A stretch of 64,000 bases of DNA from Epiperipatus broadwayi (GCA_028023455.1 JAQFVV010012403.1:1118001-1182000), one strand, 5' to 3'. Counted from the first letter of the stretch, positions 10,051 to 22,105 are shown. The notes: generated by a model from the letters alone, not told the origin. Program-made: numbers and translations.

Positions 10051-11330
10051 CCTGGGTCTCGTTTTATGCAGATTATTTTAATGCGATTTTGAAGTTATGC
10101 GATGCATGTTTCTTCTTAATATTTTTATATTTCACTATATTTATTAGGTATCAAGAAATTTAAATTATTAATAACTTATTTTGATTTGAAATACTTTTTT
10201 TTTTCAAAAATATAGCATTATATTAGCAGCTAATGTGAATATGGCCTGAAGCTGTATTTAGAATCTTAGCTTCTATGTAAATAACCTACTTCTAATAATG
10301 AGTAAATAATAATAATAGATTTATATTTATGTATAAAAATATTGCAATAAATATTCAAAAATTTTAAACTTTTAAAATGTATTTTGTTAGATATAATATA
10401 TTTTGTTAGATGTAACAGAAATAAATAATTTTTTAGATTGTTAAAATAAATAATGAAGATTTTATTGATTTTGTAAACTGAAAATAATCTTTCTAATGAT
10501 AATGTATAATCTCTTTGTTTTGATTGTGATCTTATTTTTTTAATATAGAAACAGAAAACCATTAACACAGCACAAGACTTTAAGTGGCACTAGTTGTACA
10601 TCACACCATGAATCTGATTTCTTAGCAGTTCACAAATGAACGCATATTGTGGAATAGCAGTAATGATTAAAATATGTATGAAAAATGTAAAATTAAATAC
10701 TGTAGTTAATTAAAAAAAGTTTGTCTTGAATTATTTTTTTTCAAATATTTAAAATTGTTTATTAACCATACTTTATGTTTTTATTTTTTAATGCAAATTT
10801 TAAAATAATTTTTCCCTGTTGTTTTGCTTTCATGTGATTTCTGAAAATTACAGAACCTATCCTCTATTTTTCAAGGTAAGTTAAGTCTGTTTTTTGTGTG
10901 ATTTCTTTTGTGTGCATTTTCTGAGGAACCTATCTCCTGCATAAAACAAGACCCAGGTGTATTCAAAAACCTTCCTTTTCAAATGCATGTCCATAATTCA
11001 TGATTATCAGCTTCTATTTTCTTCTGAGAAAATCCATTAATCATTATTTTAGTTTTTTTACCATTTATTTTTAGTCTTACTTTTTTACTTTCATTTATTT
11101 TGCAACATTTCTCGAAGCTCTGAAACACTACCTCTTTAATCCAGTTAGCAATTGTAATTAGTTCTGCAAAATGCCTCATAAAGTAAAATCTCACATTAAA
11201 AATATGCACTTATAATGAGTTTCTATGGGGGAAAAGTAATTTTTTACTTTAAATTCAACATATAAAAAAAAATCAATTGTGAATTAAAGCTTAAATTGAA
11301 AAATGTCTTAATTAATGAGTAAACATTCTA
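10051..11330. other. A+T-rich spacer
   Basis: No convincing gene. Open frames of 100 codons (10266-10568, minus) and 76 codons (10979-11209, minus) are A+T-driven and show no domain. At 10979-11200 the minus strand encodes a stretch that loosely resembles the central part of RTE-like proteins next to the 9.6 kb fragment (FNVRFYFM, INGKKTKIM; compare the motif NGKKTK), so the RTE remnant may resume here in broken form. Confidence 0.4.
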
Positions 11331-11334
11331 CTTG

Positions 11335-12445
11335 GCATATTATTAACATTATATAGAAGGCAAACAGTTCTTCTCACCAGCAGTGTTAAACAAGATGTCA
11401 AAACTGCAAGAATACTCTCACTCTAGCCACAAGATAGAGACATTAAGGAAGTAAGAGTGGTCATCTTATTTCCAAACTCAAATGTTATATAATCCAATCT
11501 TATGTGTCTAGAAGTGAGAGCATGAATGTATAAATCATTTACTTTAAATCCATTTCTTATTTTAATATTTTTATTAGCACTTACACAATATTAAAATTTA
11601 CTTTGTGCTAATATTAGATGATGTTAAATTATGTAATACTTGATCAATTTTATTTGATCAATTTTACAAACACAATGTGTAGATTGTAACTGTATAAAAG
11701 GCAATCAATCTTCTCACCAATACCATTAAATAGGGTGTTAAAACTGCAATAATACTCTCACCCCAGCCAAAAAATACTTTAAGAAAATAAGAGCAACCCT
11801 CTTATTTCTGAAGTCACAGGTTATTATATGAGCCAATCTTAAGTGTCTAGAAGTGAAAGCATGAATATATAAATCATTCATTCTAAATCCTTTTTTATTT
11901 TACTACTTCTAGACACATAAGATTAACTCATATAATAACATTTGAGTTTGGAAATGATATGGCCACTCATTTCCTTAAATGTCACTATCTTGTGACTGGT
12001 GTGAGAATATTCTGGCAGTTATAATACTCTTTTATGGTGCTAGTGAGGAAGATTGATTGCCTTCTATATAGTTACAATTTATATCTGCACTTGTAAAATT
12101 TATTGAGTATTATATAATTTAACATCATCTCATATTGATATAAAGTAAATTTTAATATTTCTGAAGTGCTAACAAAAATATTAAAATAAGAAATGGATTT
12201 AAAATGAATGTTTTATATATTCACCGCTCACTTCTAGATAGTTAAGATTGACTTATATAATAACATTTGAGTTTGGAAATAAGATGCCCACTCTTATTTC
12301 ACTAAAGTCTCTACCTTGTGGCTGGAGGAAAAGTATCCTTGCAGTTTTAACATCCTGTTTAATGGTGCTGATGAGGAGGATTGATTGCCTTCTATATAAT
12401 TAAAATTTATACCTGTACTTGTAAAATTTATTGAGTATTATATAT
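11335..12445. mobile_element. Family D: 1.1-kb inverted array of four units
   Basis: Two units in one orientation (about 11340-11690 and 11690-11905) are followed by two in the opposite orientation (about 11905-12120 and 12165-12445). Landmarks repeated in all four are GAAGGCAATCAATCTTC, AACTGCAA.AATACTCTCAC and GTCTAGAAGTGA. The longer outer units also share a 120-base inner block (AAATCCATTTCTTATTTTAAT on the left, its complement on the right). The whole region is therefore a quasi-palindrome whose arms are themselves tandem, with about 340 bases between equivalent points on the left. No coding capacity. Confidence 0.85.
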
Positions 12446-14850
12446 TATTAAAAGAAAATATTAATCTATGGATAAATGTACTATTTAAAAGCATTTTGAT
12501 AGATATAACTTAAAAAAAATATATAAATTTTCTTATGCTGATTGCCATTTTGCTTTTTACATAGCTGCAGAATCATATTTCCTGATATTACAATTCAATG
12601 AATGAAAGTAAAACATGAAGAAAAACTAGCCATCATGCATATTTTAAAATTAAATCAAAACATTAGCACAATGTATACTTTAAAATTTATTTTTCATGCA
12701 CTTTATGTTCAATAATTAATTATTTTTATTTTTGTAATTTTAACCAATAAGATTTTTAATTTTTTTTGTTTGCAACACTGCTATTTATTTATTTTTTAAT
12801 TGAGATTTTTTTTTAATGTTACATAAATGCAATAAAATTAAATGAAATATACATAATAAAATGATGTGCAGTTGATTACTGTATTTTGAAAAAGTTATGT
12901 AAATGAGTAAATCTTTTTTTTTTGCCACATATTTCCTATGAACTGGTTATAATATTGAATAAGTCACAAACAAATTATGAGAGCATTGATTTAAAATTGA
13001 AAAAAGTAAACGGTGTTTTAAATTTATGTTTAGTAACTTTTAATCATATAAAGTTGATTATTAGCTGCACAGTGTATCAAATCATATATTTTCTCAAAAT
13101 AACTTACAAATATGATGATTATTGTGATCATCATATTTTTGGCACAGATAAAATGATGTTTGCAAGAATTTTAAGCAATAAAACAGATTAAATGAATATA
13201 GATTAGCATATATATATATTTTACAACTAAATATTAATGCATTTTGTTGTTGTACATGATCAAAGAATGTTACTTACTGTGAAGGATGAAACTCTTGTTG
13301 TTTTTTTTTTTGATTTTGTAATTGTTAAAGATGAACATTTTTATATTGGATATGCCATAAATAAAAGCTTTGTAAAGTCATTGGATAAAAATTCAATAAA
13401 GTGCATAAATCATATTTTAATTCTATAAACCAACCAATATTCTGTTTTTTATAATAAATAAATTCTACTGTACAATTTTAGCATGAATGCCCCTATTTTA
13501 TTTTTGGAAGACTAGCTTTAGTGAAGTCACTATTCTATGATGTCATCAATGCCGCCGTTTTTTGTTTGCCATCTTGAAAAAATGGTGGATACTTTTTTTA
13601 AAATGTTTCAATTTTTTAAAAGGTCTTAATAGTGAACAATCAATTGTAAATCAAAATAATGAATACAAATTGATGATGAATATGACAAATTCTACCATAA
13701 TGCTCCATTGCTAACCTACATAAAGTCATGTTTGCAAAAATACCATTTGCAAAATCTAGATAACTTAAATAATCTTCATTTAATTTGTATTCCCTTAGCT
13801 TCCGATTTTAATCCATAAAGTGCTTCTTTTTTAAAACTTCAATAAAAAGTTTTGGAAACTTGAAATCACTCTATTGTACATTCTTCTCAATGTTAAAATT
13901 TTTAGTCTTACTTAATTGTTCCTATTATATTTTAATTAAAAACTTTAGTTACTCAAGTCAACTTATAAACTCACACACACGCAAGATTAGAATCGAGATA
14001 TCTTTGTATGGAATTATAAACTGAAAGCATGGTTGCACAAATATACATTCTAATTATCGCAGTTAATGCAGAAAAATTACTAATATTGGAAGATGCTCAT
14101 GATAGCTATGGCGTATATTTTTTATTTTAGACAATTTTTAAGTGAAAATTTAAATTACCATCTTTACATAACATGCAGTTTAACAGTAAAAAAATACGTT
14201 TTTGATGGATAAAGTAAACGAAATTGAAATATATTATAATCATTTAAAACTTTAAAAGCTTTCACTTTATAACGTATATATATTTAATTTTTTTTTAAGC
14301 TAAAAGACCTCTTGGTCAACAAGTAATATAAACCATATTGTAAGCTAATTGAGATAAGTTAATTAAATTACTATTGAGTGAAAAGTATTTCTATGTTTGG
14401 TGAGAAGTATAAACAGAATTTAATATTACTAGCCAAACAAAACACAATACATATTATCACATTGTTTGTTCTTGTTTTTTCACTAAGACCAAACATGTGT
14501 TCCAGCTATGCCACACATCACTCAGCTGATTAGAAGACGGGAGAAACTGTCATTTAATTTGAAATATAAAGAAAACAATAGATTGTAAATTTCGTTTTTT
14601 TTTTAAAAAAAATTATCAAAGGATTGATCGTATATGAAAATGTAATAATTATACATTTACATTTTTATTTTCAATTTTTTTTTTTTATGAGCATATTTAA
14701 ATTCCACAAAGGAAATTAAAATTAAATTTTAAATCAACAAGGGCTTTATTTATCGTAAATAAATTCAAATGGTTAATACTTATAAAAGAAGAAAAGAATA
14801 TGTTATTAATATTAAAAATTATATTTATTGACATAATAAAATTGTACAGA
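12446..14850. other. Long stretch without recognised features
   Basis: A+T-rich to 13480. From about 13490 to 14560 the composition is more mixed and CpG-containing words (GCCGCCG, AATCGAGATATC, AAATACG, AACGTATA) are commoner than in the repeat-rich parts, and no repeat family was recognised there. Open frames of 89 (12922-13191) and 63 codons (13237-13428) on the plus strand show no domain and are not called as genes. CCATATTG/AAGTTAATTAA at 14330-14370 is unremarkable. Confidence 0.45.
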
Positions 14851-14854
14851 TGAA

Positions 14855-15124
14855 TAATTAAAACACTTTGTTAATGTTGGCTCATCCATTGCTGATGTTG
14901 GTCTGGTAGATGTATGCCAGAGCCATTCTCTGCACTAGCAGGTTGATATATGAGTAAATACGTACTATTTTGTTGGCATTGCCCACCCCTTTTGAGGTTG
15001 ACCCACTTATCAGCTGGGAAACATGTAGTGTGAAATCAATGCCTCTCTAGTAGAATCTGACATGTTGTAACATAGAATACTTTTTCCATGATACACTACA
15101 ATGTGGATAAATCAGGTCCAAAAT
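14855..15124 (-). other. Probable 3' untranslated tail of the LINE fragment
   Basis: Sequence continuing downstream of the LINE frame on the minus strand, with the same more balanced composition up to about 14860, after which A+T-rich DNA resumes. No poly(A) tail is obvious. The 3' boundary is inferred only from the composition change. Confidence 0.5.
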
Positions 15125-16240
15125 TCATGTAGAGTCTGTGGGCCATACTAGTAGGCTCCATGTATTATTAAACAAAAATCTAGAGGATATTATCTTGTCC
15201 CTGTTTTGAAGAGCTTTCAGCTTATCACAAAATATAGCATTGGGGTCCGGTGTTGGTTGTGTGAACTTTGTACTGCATCTTGTATACCAAAAAGCGTATG
15301 TCAGGAAGATAGATAACCTGATAATGGTAAAGTCTCTAGAGAAGAGACAACCCCTGATGTCCAGGATTTTATTCACTGCTATAATGCAGTGTTGAGAGAT
15401 GACACTTCAAATACTGGTATAGCCTGGACATATATTTAACAGATGATCAAATGTCTCCTCTCCTCTAGAACAGACATGACAAATTGGGTCTATTTTATTT
15501 AGAAACCACTTGTAGTATAAGAATGTATTAGTTGGCATGGAGCCCATATTCACCTTGATTAGATAATCCAAAAGTTTGGGCTCCAGTAGCAAATATTTAA
15601 ATATTGTGGTGATTTTATGATTGCTGCACCCTAGGTAAGCATAAATAACTGTATTTTCAGGATTCAGCAAGCGATGTGCCTTCCAGATGTTGATTTTATC
15701 ATTAAACTCTGTTGTTGAGTGCCCAATGTATAGAGATTGTTGTTTAATAATGGTGTCAAGCCATGTGTGTTTACTGTAGGGAGGTCTGTCAGTAGGTATT
15801 ACAGTCTCTATAATATCTGATAGAGGGTATTTTTTCCCCAGGTTTACTAAAAGTGAATGCCCTTTTTGGAAATTGATTGTCTGTATTGAATGGAGACCCA
15901 TACCGTTCTGTCTCCTGTGAAACTGAAGTCTGCGGATGCTAATTGCAGTGGTCCGACCTTTCCATAAGAGCTGACCACAGAGTCTCTGAATTTGTAAGCT
16001 GAATGATTTGGTAACTGTCATTATTGGCAGGTAGTAATTTATGCTTGCCATAATCTTCATATTAATCAGAGCAATCTTCCCTTGTAGGGACAGGTATGTC
16101 CTTGACAGTGACTGAACCACCTTAGTAGCATTGCTTATAATGGATTTTTGTAGGCAGACAGACATAGCAGTCTGTGACTTGAAGATAGGAAACCCCAGAA
16201 AACACTGAGGTTCCACTAAAAAAAATTGGATAGTATTTTC
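15125..16240 (-). pseudogene. Non-LTR retrotransposon (L1/Tx1-like) C-terminal fragment
   Basis: The C-terminal third of a LINE reverse-transcriptase protein. Residues near the start, FLGFPIFK, begin the post-RT region. YLSLQGKIALINMKI is the L1-type block following the RT domain. QLLWKGR with NGMGLHSI follows, and NKIDPICHVCSRGEETFDHLLNICPGY is the zinc-binding zf-RVT-like motif with C..C and H....C. An in-frame TGA at 15407-15409 interrupts the frame. Beyond it the same frame stays open for about 93 codons to 15125 (FLTYAFWYTR, typical of LINE C-termini). Upstream of 16240 the frame meets a TAG, so the catalytic RT and endonuclease are missing: a 5'-truncated insertion. Its codon use is less A+T-biased than the surroundings, suggesting a relatively young copy. 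Confidence 0.88.
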
Positions 16241-16699
16241 CTACCAGTGTTGATGCACCACTTCGTTACCTTCCTCTAATCTAACAACCTTTCCAAATCC
16301 CCCAAACAATTTGTAACCCTTAAAATTTATTCACTTTAATTTGGTTTTATACTTTTAATCGCTACGATAAATAATCTATTACTACAATTCCATTTACATA
16401 TGTGATATTTCTTGAATTCACTCATTTGACGATGCCACCATTGTTACTAATTATTTATTAGGCTCAAGATTAATATTGACTTGTTGGTTCAGTTATAAGC
16501 TTTAAACCAAATTAAAGATTAATACATCAATTATTAAATACAAACACAAATATTTTTAATAATTCCCCCACCTCTTTTTCTACTTACGACATATTAGACA
16601 CTTTACAAAACCCAGTCTGCACACATACTTAAAAGATATGGATAAAAAGTACTTGGAAAAATTCAACTAATGCCAGAGATCAACCATCCATCCTCAGTT
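16241..16699. other. Spacer, nothing recognised
   Basis: No gene or family recognised. It may include diverged upstream parts of the LINE fragment on the minus strand, but reading frames are closed. Confidence 0.4.
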
Positions 16700-16790
16700 G
16701 GGTAAGATATGTGGTGAATAAAGGTCTGGACTAACTGATGATAAGTGGTTTAATCAGAAATGCATCTTAGGAATCATGCGCCCTGTCCAT
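16700..16790 (+). mobile_element. Family G fragment with ribozyme
   Basis: A short piece of family G around the ribozyme (GGTCTGGACTAACTGATGA), lacking the usual head and tail blocks. See the ribozyme entry for its core. Confidence 0.6.
16730..16771 (+). ncRNA. Hammerhead ribozyme, family G variant, intact core
   Basis: Core CTGATGA (16735-16741), GAAA (16757-16760) and UC at the cleavage site (C17 at 16766) are all present. Helix III is the palindrome ATGCAT. Helix I is ACTAA (16730-16734) against TTAGG (16767-16771): four pairs, where the other copies have ACCAA against TTGGT. The C-G pair at the third position has become U-A, a compensatory change that preserves pairing. Helix II (TAAGTGG..TTTAATCA) pairs poorly, so activity is uncertain. 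The paired change is evidence that the helix is real. Confidence 0.65.
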
Positions 16791-16934
16791 GTGTCTTTAT
16801 CCATATGTTTTATGTGTATATTTATAAATGTAACATTTTATATCTAAAAAAAACAATCTACATTTTAAATCCCTCTTTCTGTTACAATTACTTGTGCTCA
16901 ATAATGTTGAGATAATTTAATAATATAATAAATA

Positions 16935-17095
16935 CATTAAACAGCTAAGGATTGACTTCTCCTACATAATTATGTGTAAGCTTGTGGTTAAGACCTGTAG
17001 AGGTCCCTACCATCGCATTTTCAACTGCACATGCTTTAGGTGTATTGCCTTAGTAAATATTACTTACATAATCAATGTGCGTTAAATAAATTTAT
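16935..17095 (+). mobile_element. Family F half element
   Basis: Matches the right arm of the family F hairpin at 29.97-30.2 kb: AAGCTTGTGGTTAAGACCTG, AGAGGTCCCTA.C, CATTTTCAA, ATTGCCTTAGTAAATATTAC and AATCAATGTGC.TTAAATAAA in the same order. The opposite arm is absent here. Non-coding. Confidence 0.75.
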
Positions 17096-20000
17096 AATTA
17101 TCATTATTTTGCAATTATTTTTTTTCTTTTCTTTTAACTTATATATTTAAAATCTTTCTTTTTTATTTCTCATAATTTTTTAAACTTTTTAATTTTAAAT
17201 TATTCTCATCCCAACTTTTACACAAGTACACCAAAAAAAATTTCCCATATATTTTTTTTAATACTAACCCTCATTCACCATACAATCTTGAAACATATGA
17301 ATAAAAAACCTTTATTTTCTATTAAGGTAATTAAATCTTTTTATCAGTGCTCTTATTAATAAGAGATTGAAGTTACTGAATATTTGTAGTTTACTTAAAA
17401 CATCTTATATATTGTAATGGTCACTTCTTCACTTCTAGATTATTTTGATCACTGAGGGAGCCACTAATATACTATCAACCTAGAAAATTTATTTACAATG
17501 ATCAAAAGTTAATGGTGATAAATGCTACCAGCTAGACCCAGGGAGAGGAAGAGATCTTTAACATTATTCAAACAGTTGAGGAAAGGATGCATGGAATATG
17601 TTAGTCAAAAATTATTATAAATAATTTTAACGTTTATTAAACTTAAAAATAAATTTTAATCAAACAAAGTATAAAAGTTCAACCTAAATTTCTCCAGTGG
17701 GTTTATCAGAGTGGGTGAGAGAGTATTGACATCAAACACTTAGACAGATAAGTTTGTTTTCTCACCTAAGACTTAAAAGGAATTTATAATGTCTTCCTCC
17801 CAGTGATTTATCTAAACAAATTCCAGTTTCCTTTAGTTAGAGATTTAAAAGAAAACGATCTTTGTATGGAATTCAATGAACAGCTCAGAGTGATCCTTTC
17901 CTGAAACATTGCAGAACATCAGGACATAATAGGATTGTCATTTGTCTGAAAATGCTTGTAAAAAGCCATGTTTAAGATCCTCAAGCTTAATTCTGAGGAG
18001 AAAAAAAGAAAAGATTACGGTATTATATAATCTGAAACATAAAAAAAACAAAATCTTTACTAAGAAAAATAGAACAATCCACTTGATAAATTGCTAACCA
18101 AAAGATTTACAGTCTGTAGAAAACACAAACCAAGATTATCTAAATTAATTAACATGAAAGAATAAGGGACAGGTGAGTTAAAAAGTACTAATAAGTATTT
18201 ATCAATGGTTAGTAATATAGAAGAGAAAAACAGTATAAATAATAAACTTGCAATACACTCTCGGACAAATAAATTTAAAATATGAAATCTTAGACCCAAT
18301 AAATAAAATACACAATAAAATAATTAATGATATTTAAATGAGTATGTATAACTTATTATAAATACAGGTTTTTTTTTTAGATTAAGCTGAGACTTTAACA
18401 TAGAGTTTTAAACAAGAGATATAAGTCCAGGTTATGATATGAAAATATGAGTTTACTTTCAAAATATAATGTTTGGTCTGGTGGATTTCTTCCATCAATA
18501 TATGCAAAGTTCAGATTTACATAATATTCATTTTGATTTTCATTTATCTGTTCAGGCATCTGAAGGCATACTTTGGGATCAATTCTGGACAAAGCTTTTA
18601 GATAATGTTCTTGAAGGTACAATTATGGAGCTTTGGGGCTTTATTTGGGTTGATTTAGCACTGCATATTATTAAGATTTTTTACAGTGATTATTTTCTGC
18701 AGCCTAAAGGGACAGTTACTATTTCCAACATTTTAGCATATTTATACTTCTATTAGAAAATAGCTAAGCAATTCTTTCTGAAAACAGCAAGCAGCAAATA
18801 CTATCAGTAGTCAGCAAAAATTATAGTTCAGCATTATGCATTGAGCAATTAGCAAATATAAATATTTAGAACAGCAATATGAATAGGAGTCATGATAATA
18901 ATAATCCAATCAAAAACCTGGAGCTATTTATGTGAATTGTTATCTCCCACCTAAACTTTAATTAAAAAGTTTTGACCAAGGTTACTCTCTATCTTCTGTT
19001 TAATCTTAATTTTAAAAAAAATCTGACCAGGGCTCTTATCTCTTTCAAAATTAGTTTAAAAAAAGTCTCAGCTGTTAAAATAAATTACAATCAACAAAAT
19101 AAAAAAACTGATCACAATCAAAACTTATTTTAAATTAAAAATGTTTTTACAATTTCTCTCTTTAATTTACTCCTAATACATAAAAAAAAAAGTATAAAAA
19201 TTTTTAAATTCAATATTTTAAAAAAATCTTTAAAATTTTACATTCTAATTTTGAATTTTTCCATGGTGCTTTTGAAGCAGATAGAGCATCTGGTTAAATA
19301 TATATATAATCATTAAAATCAGTCAACATTTAGACAATCTCAATATCAATAACAATCAACAATCTTAATCTGTTGTCAAGGTAATCATTTTTTAAGAATA
19401 ATATATATATATAATTTAAATAAATGCATATGTTCACGTAAATACATGAAAAAGTAAAAATAAATAATTTTTCTTCAACTTTCACAAATAAAATTATTGG
19501 CTCCTCATGTTTAAAAATATTTTTAATTATATTTTGCATATATAGAAATTAGATTGTGAATTATTTTAAATCTGATGAATAGATTGGTCTTGATACAAAA
19601 ATTGGGCATTATCTGCAAATTTATTTAAATAATTCTTTGTGAATGTGATTTGTGAATTATTGTAGCAACATTAGTTGTTCAATAAAAAGTTTTATAAAAG
19701 TTATATATATATTAGCAAAACAATTAAGGCTATTACATTAAAAATATTAAATTGTATTCTTGTTTAATAAGATTAAAAAAATTGATAAAAAGTGAAACTA
19801 AGACTATTTTTAAACATATGTAATTTCATGTTTCTATTTGTGAAAGCAAAAAAAAAAAGATTTATTTTTTTACTGCATTTATGTAAACAAATTCATTCAC
19901 ACACACACATATTTATTCTACCTTAAAAAAAACTGATATTTCAATTAAGAGCCATCAGAGAACTGAAAAAAAACCCATAGTGTTTCTTGATCTTAAACTT

Positions 20001-20100
20001 AAAAGTAAAAAGCCAATAAATTAACAACACTAGCTAATGCATGTTGGTGAGCAGCCCATCTATGTTCTTATAATATATAAATAATCACATACTAGTAATA
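17096..20100. other. Long A+T-rich stretch, no feature recognised
   Basis: The open frame 18469-18756 (95 codons, plus) and an overlapping 75-codon minus-strand frame (18395-18622) are the only notable ones. Neither has a recognisable domain, and both lack any supporting signal. TA-rich runs occur at 19400-19430 and 19700. I see no repeat family between 17400 and 18350, which looks unique. Confidence 0.45.
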
Positions 20101-20104
20101 GCTG

Positions 20105-20295
20105 CAACAATAAGAATGTATGAAGTGGATAATAATAATTTTCCCTGCTTGGTTCTTTTAAGGCATCTGAGAGGAATCAAAGGATCTTTCATTTAACAGC
20201 AAATTCTTTTTTGCATCTCTCAAAAGAGACCACAAGTGATATGGATGGATGACATAAGAAAGAATGTTGGATAGTTTACTGACTTGAAAGTAAAA
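20105..20295 (+). pseudogene. Short RTE C-terminal scrap
   Basis: About 60 bases near 20225-20280 translate in broken form to RPQVIWMDDIRKNVG, the RPhvRWmDdIRK motif found at the end of RTE-type proteins in the other copies of this window. The bases before it (CATCTGAGAGGAATC) may be further debris. Too short for more. Confidence 0.5.
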
Positions 20296-21020
20296 TTATA
20301 ATTACATTTATAACTGAAAATTTTCCAAATTTTACCTAGCCCAGATTCAAATCCTAGATTGCAATCATGTCAGAAGAATATGCTGACTAGTACATGGTAA
20401 AATTATTTTACTGTTCAACTACTCAAAGAACTTAAAATCAGATCTATTTTCCAATTCTATAAGGTTGTTTAATCTTTAATATTTTTTTAAATTAATATTA
20501 TAGAAAAAAATCTAATATGCATTAAAAATTAAAACTAAAAAACACATTCATGTCATTATATTTTTGCCACATTCAGTATATATATATATATATAAGTGTG
20601 TGTGTGTGAGTGTATGTATTGAATTTATTATTGAATACACATCTCAGTTATCTCATAGGATATTATCAAAAATTGAAATACTATGAGAACAAACTTTAAA
20701 TAAGGGCAGGAACTACCATTTGGTTTTAAGTCTTTCTGTAAATCGAAACATGCAGATAGATAATAAGTTTTAAAATAAAAATATTTTTTTTAAAAATACA
20801 TCTTTAGGCATCAACGAAAATAATTAACAAAAAATAAAATAATTCAATAAAATAAATTACAGTATAGTTTAATGCAGCGGTAGAAGGTAGCTCTGGATGT
20901 AAAGTTCTCGAGTTGATTCCAGTTTTGCTTGTACTTTTTATAAACTCACCAGCAGTAAATCCAGTTGATAATTTACTTATTTTATTGCATGGTTTATTGT
21001 TCATAAGAAGGTCATGTGAC
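20296..21020. other. A+T-rich spacer with short TA/TG run
   Basis: Holds a (TA)n(TG)n microsatellite at about 20576-20612. Otherwise no feature recognised. The 72-codon minus frame (20804-21022) has no domain. Confidence 0.45.
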
Positions 21021-21024
21021 AATC

Positions 21025-21757
21025 ACATGATTCCAGCTTGCTGTTGCAGCATTCTTTTTTCTTTCCTCACAAATTATATCATAGTAACTTCATAAGTTTG
21101 GCAATATGTATAGAGAGTTTTGCCTGTTTTAATTTTTTTGACTTCGTAAGAAATGTGAATACAGAGGTAACCGAGTTGGAGCCATTATCTATGAATTACA
21201 AACCCCAGACTTCACATGATCACCATTTCTTATGCTTGTTTATAATTCTGGCTTGCACCGAGTGGCACTACTGTATGGAGAGTTTTGCCTGTTTTAATAA
21301 TAGTTATGAGCAAGCATAAGAAATTGTGATCATGTGATGTTTAGTGCTTTAATACCAATTCTTCCTAATAGGATAGTGGTGGCTACAATTATTAAAGAAC
21401 CAAAGACATCAAAATATATGGTACTGAATTGAGTTCAGACCTATATGACTATATAAGCTAATAAGCTTGGATTGAAAATATTATTGCATTTTCAATTTTA
21501 GACTCGTAGTTTTGTAGTTAAGTAGAGATAAAAGATGGCTGCTGGAGAGTTGCATTAGATCCTAAGATCTAGTTACAGTGCTGTCAGATCCAAGGCTCCT
21601 CATTGATGAAAACCACAAGCTAGAAACTAGTCTGGGAATATTGGATGAGTAGGCACTAGATAGGGATTTTATGCATAAGACTTCTGGCATCCATTGATTA
21701 CTTTGGCTTGCACTGAGTGGCACTACTGTATGGAAAGTTTTGCCTGTTTTAAATGCC
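21025..21757 (+). mobile_element. Family A copies in partial direct repeat
   Basis: The phrase GGCTTGCAC.GAGTGGCAC, ACTGTATGG.AAGTTTTGCCTG and TTTTAA is found at 21250-21298 and again at 21705-21757, an offset of about 455 bases in the same orientation. A third partial end (AGAGAGTTTTGCCTGTTTTAA) lies at about 21110. GTGATCATGTGATG (21329) is the distal end shared with other A copies, and its inverse CATGATCACC lies just upstream of the first end, so part of the array is inverted. The last copy carries a hammerhead. This is the only place where family A shows a head-to-tail layout. Interpreted as a worn tandem of about 455-bp units. Confidence 0.7.
21588..21646 (+). ncRNA. Hammerhead ribozyme, family A, near-intact
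   Basis: Outer helix I ATCCAA (21588-21593) pairs perfectly with TTGGAT (21641-21646). After an internal loop (GGC facing TA), inner helix I TCCTCA (21597-21602) pairs with TGGGAA (21633-21638) with one G.U and one mismatch. Core TTGATGA has C3 changed to T. GAAA (21623-21626), palindrome ACTAGT and C17 at 21632 follow. Helix II has drifted (AAAC - GCTA). The two helix I blocks flanking an internal loop are the diagnostic structure. C3 loss suggests an inactive copy. Confidence 0.72.
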
Positions 21758-22033
21758 AGTCTTCATGACTCTATTATTACTCTATACAAGGTGAATAATT
21801 CTGTTATGAAAAAGTCAGTACCGTTATAAATTTAAAAGAAATCGAATTAGATCACGATTAATTGAATGCCACTCATATATTGAGTCACTCATACCCTCAT
21901 ACATTGAGTGTATATGTGAAATTTATGAATTCAAATTTCATACTTCTAAAATTTTTATTACTTTTATAAGCTATAGATGAGATGACACTGTGCAAAAAAA
22001 ATAAAACAACTATTTTTTTTTTTATGTGTAAAT

Positions 22034-22105
22034 GCGTCGGCCGGGAAACGAACCCCGGGACAACTGCTTGTAAGGCAGCTGTGCTAACCACTCGGCCACC
22101 AACGC
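22034..22105 (-). repeat. tRNA-Val(UAC)-like element
   Basis: On the minus strand 72 nt fold as a cloverleaf: acceptor GCGTTGG pairs with CCGACGC (seven pairs, one G.U), anticodon stem GCTGC/GCAGT closes loop CTTACAA with anticodon TAC. The T-arm GGGG-TTCGTTT-CCC resembles a normal T-arm with one extra base. A-box TGGCCGAGTGG and B-box GGTTCGTTTCC are close to consensus. The D-stem pairs poorly. It is followed on the minus strand by an A-rich run instead of a T-run terminator. Five similar units occur in the window, so it is more likely a retroposed tRNA-like repeat than a working tRNA gene. Confidence 0.6.

Noticed and set aside
10266-10568. 100-codon minus-strand frame
   Set aside because: Composition is Ile/Lys/Tyr/Phe-rich as expected from A+T-rich DNA, with no motif.
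12366-12400. CTGATGA with a possible 5-bp helix II in a family D unit
   Set aside because: GGAGG..CCTTC could pair, but TATA follows where GAAA is required, and other D copies have CTAGTGA or CTGGTGT.
18395-18756. Overlapping 95- and 75-codon frames on opposite strands
   Set aside because: No domain. Overlap on both strands is typical of chance open frames.
22034-22105. Functional tRNA-Val gene
   Set aside because: D-stem is poor, the T-arm has an extra base, no T-run terminator follows, and similar decayed units occur elsewhere in the window.
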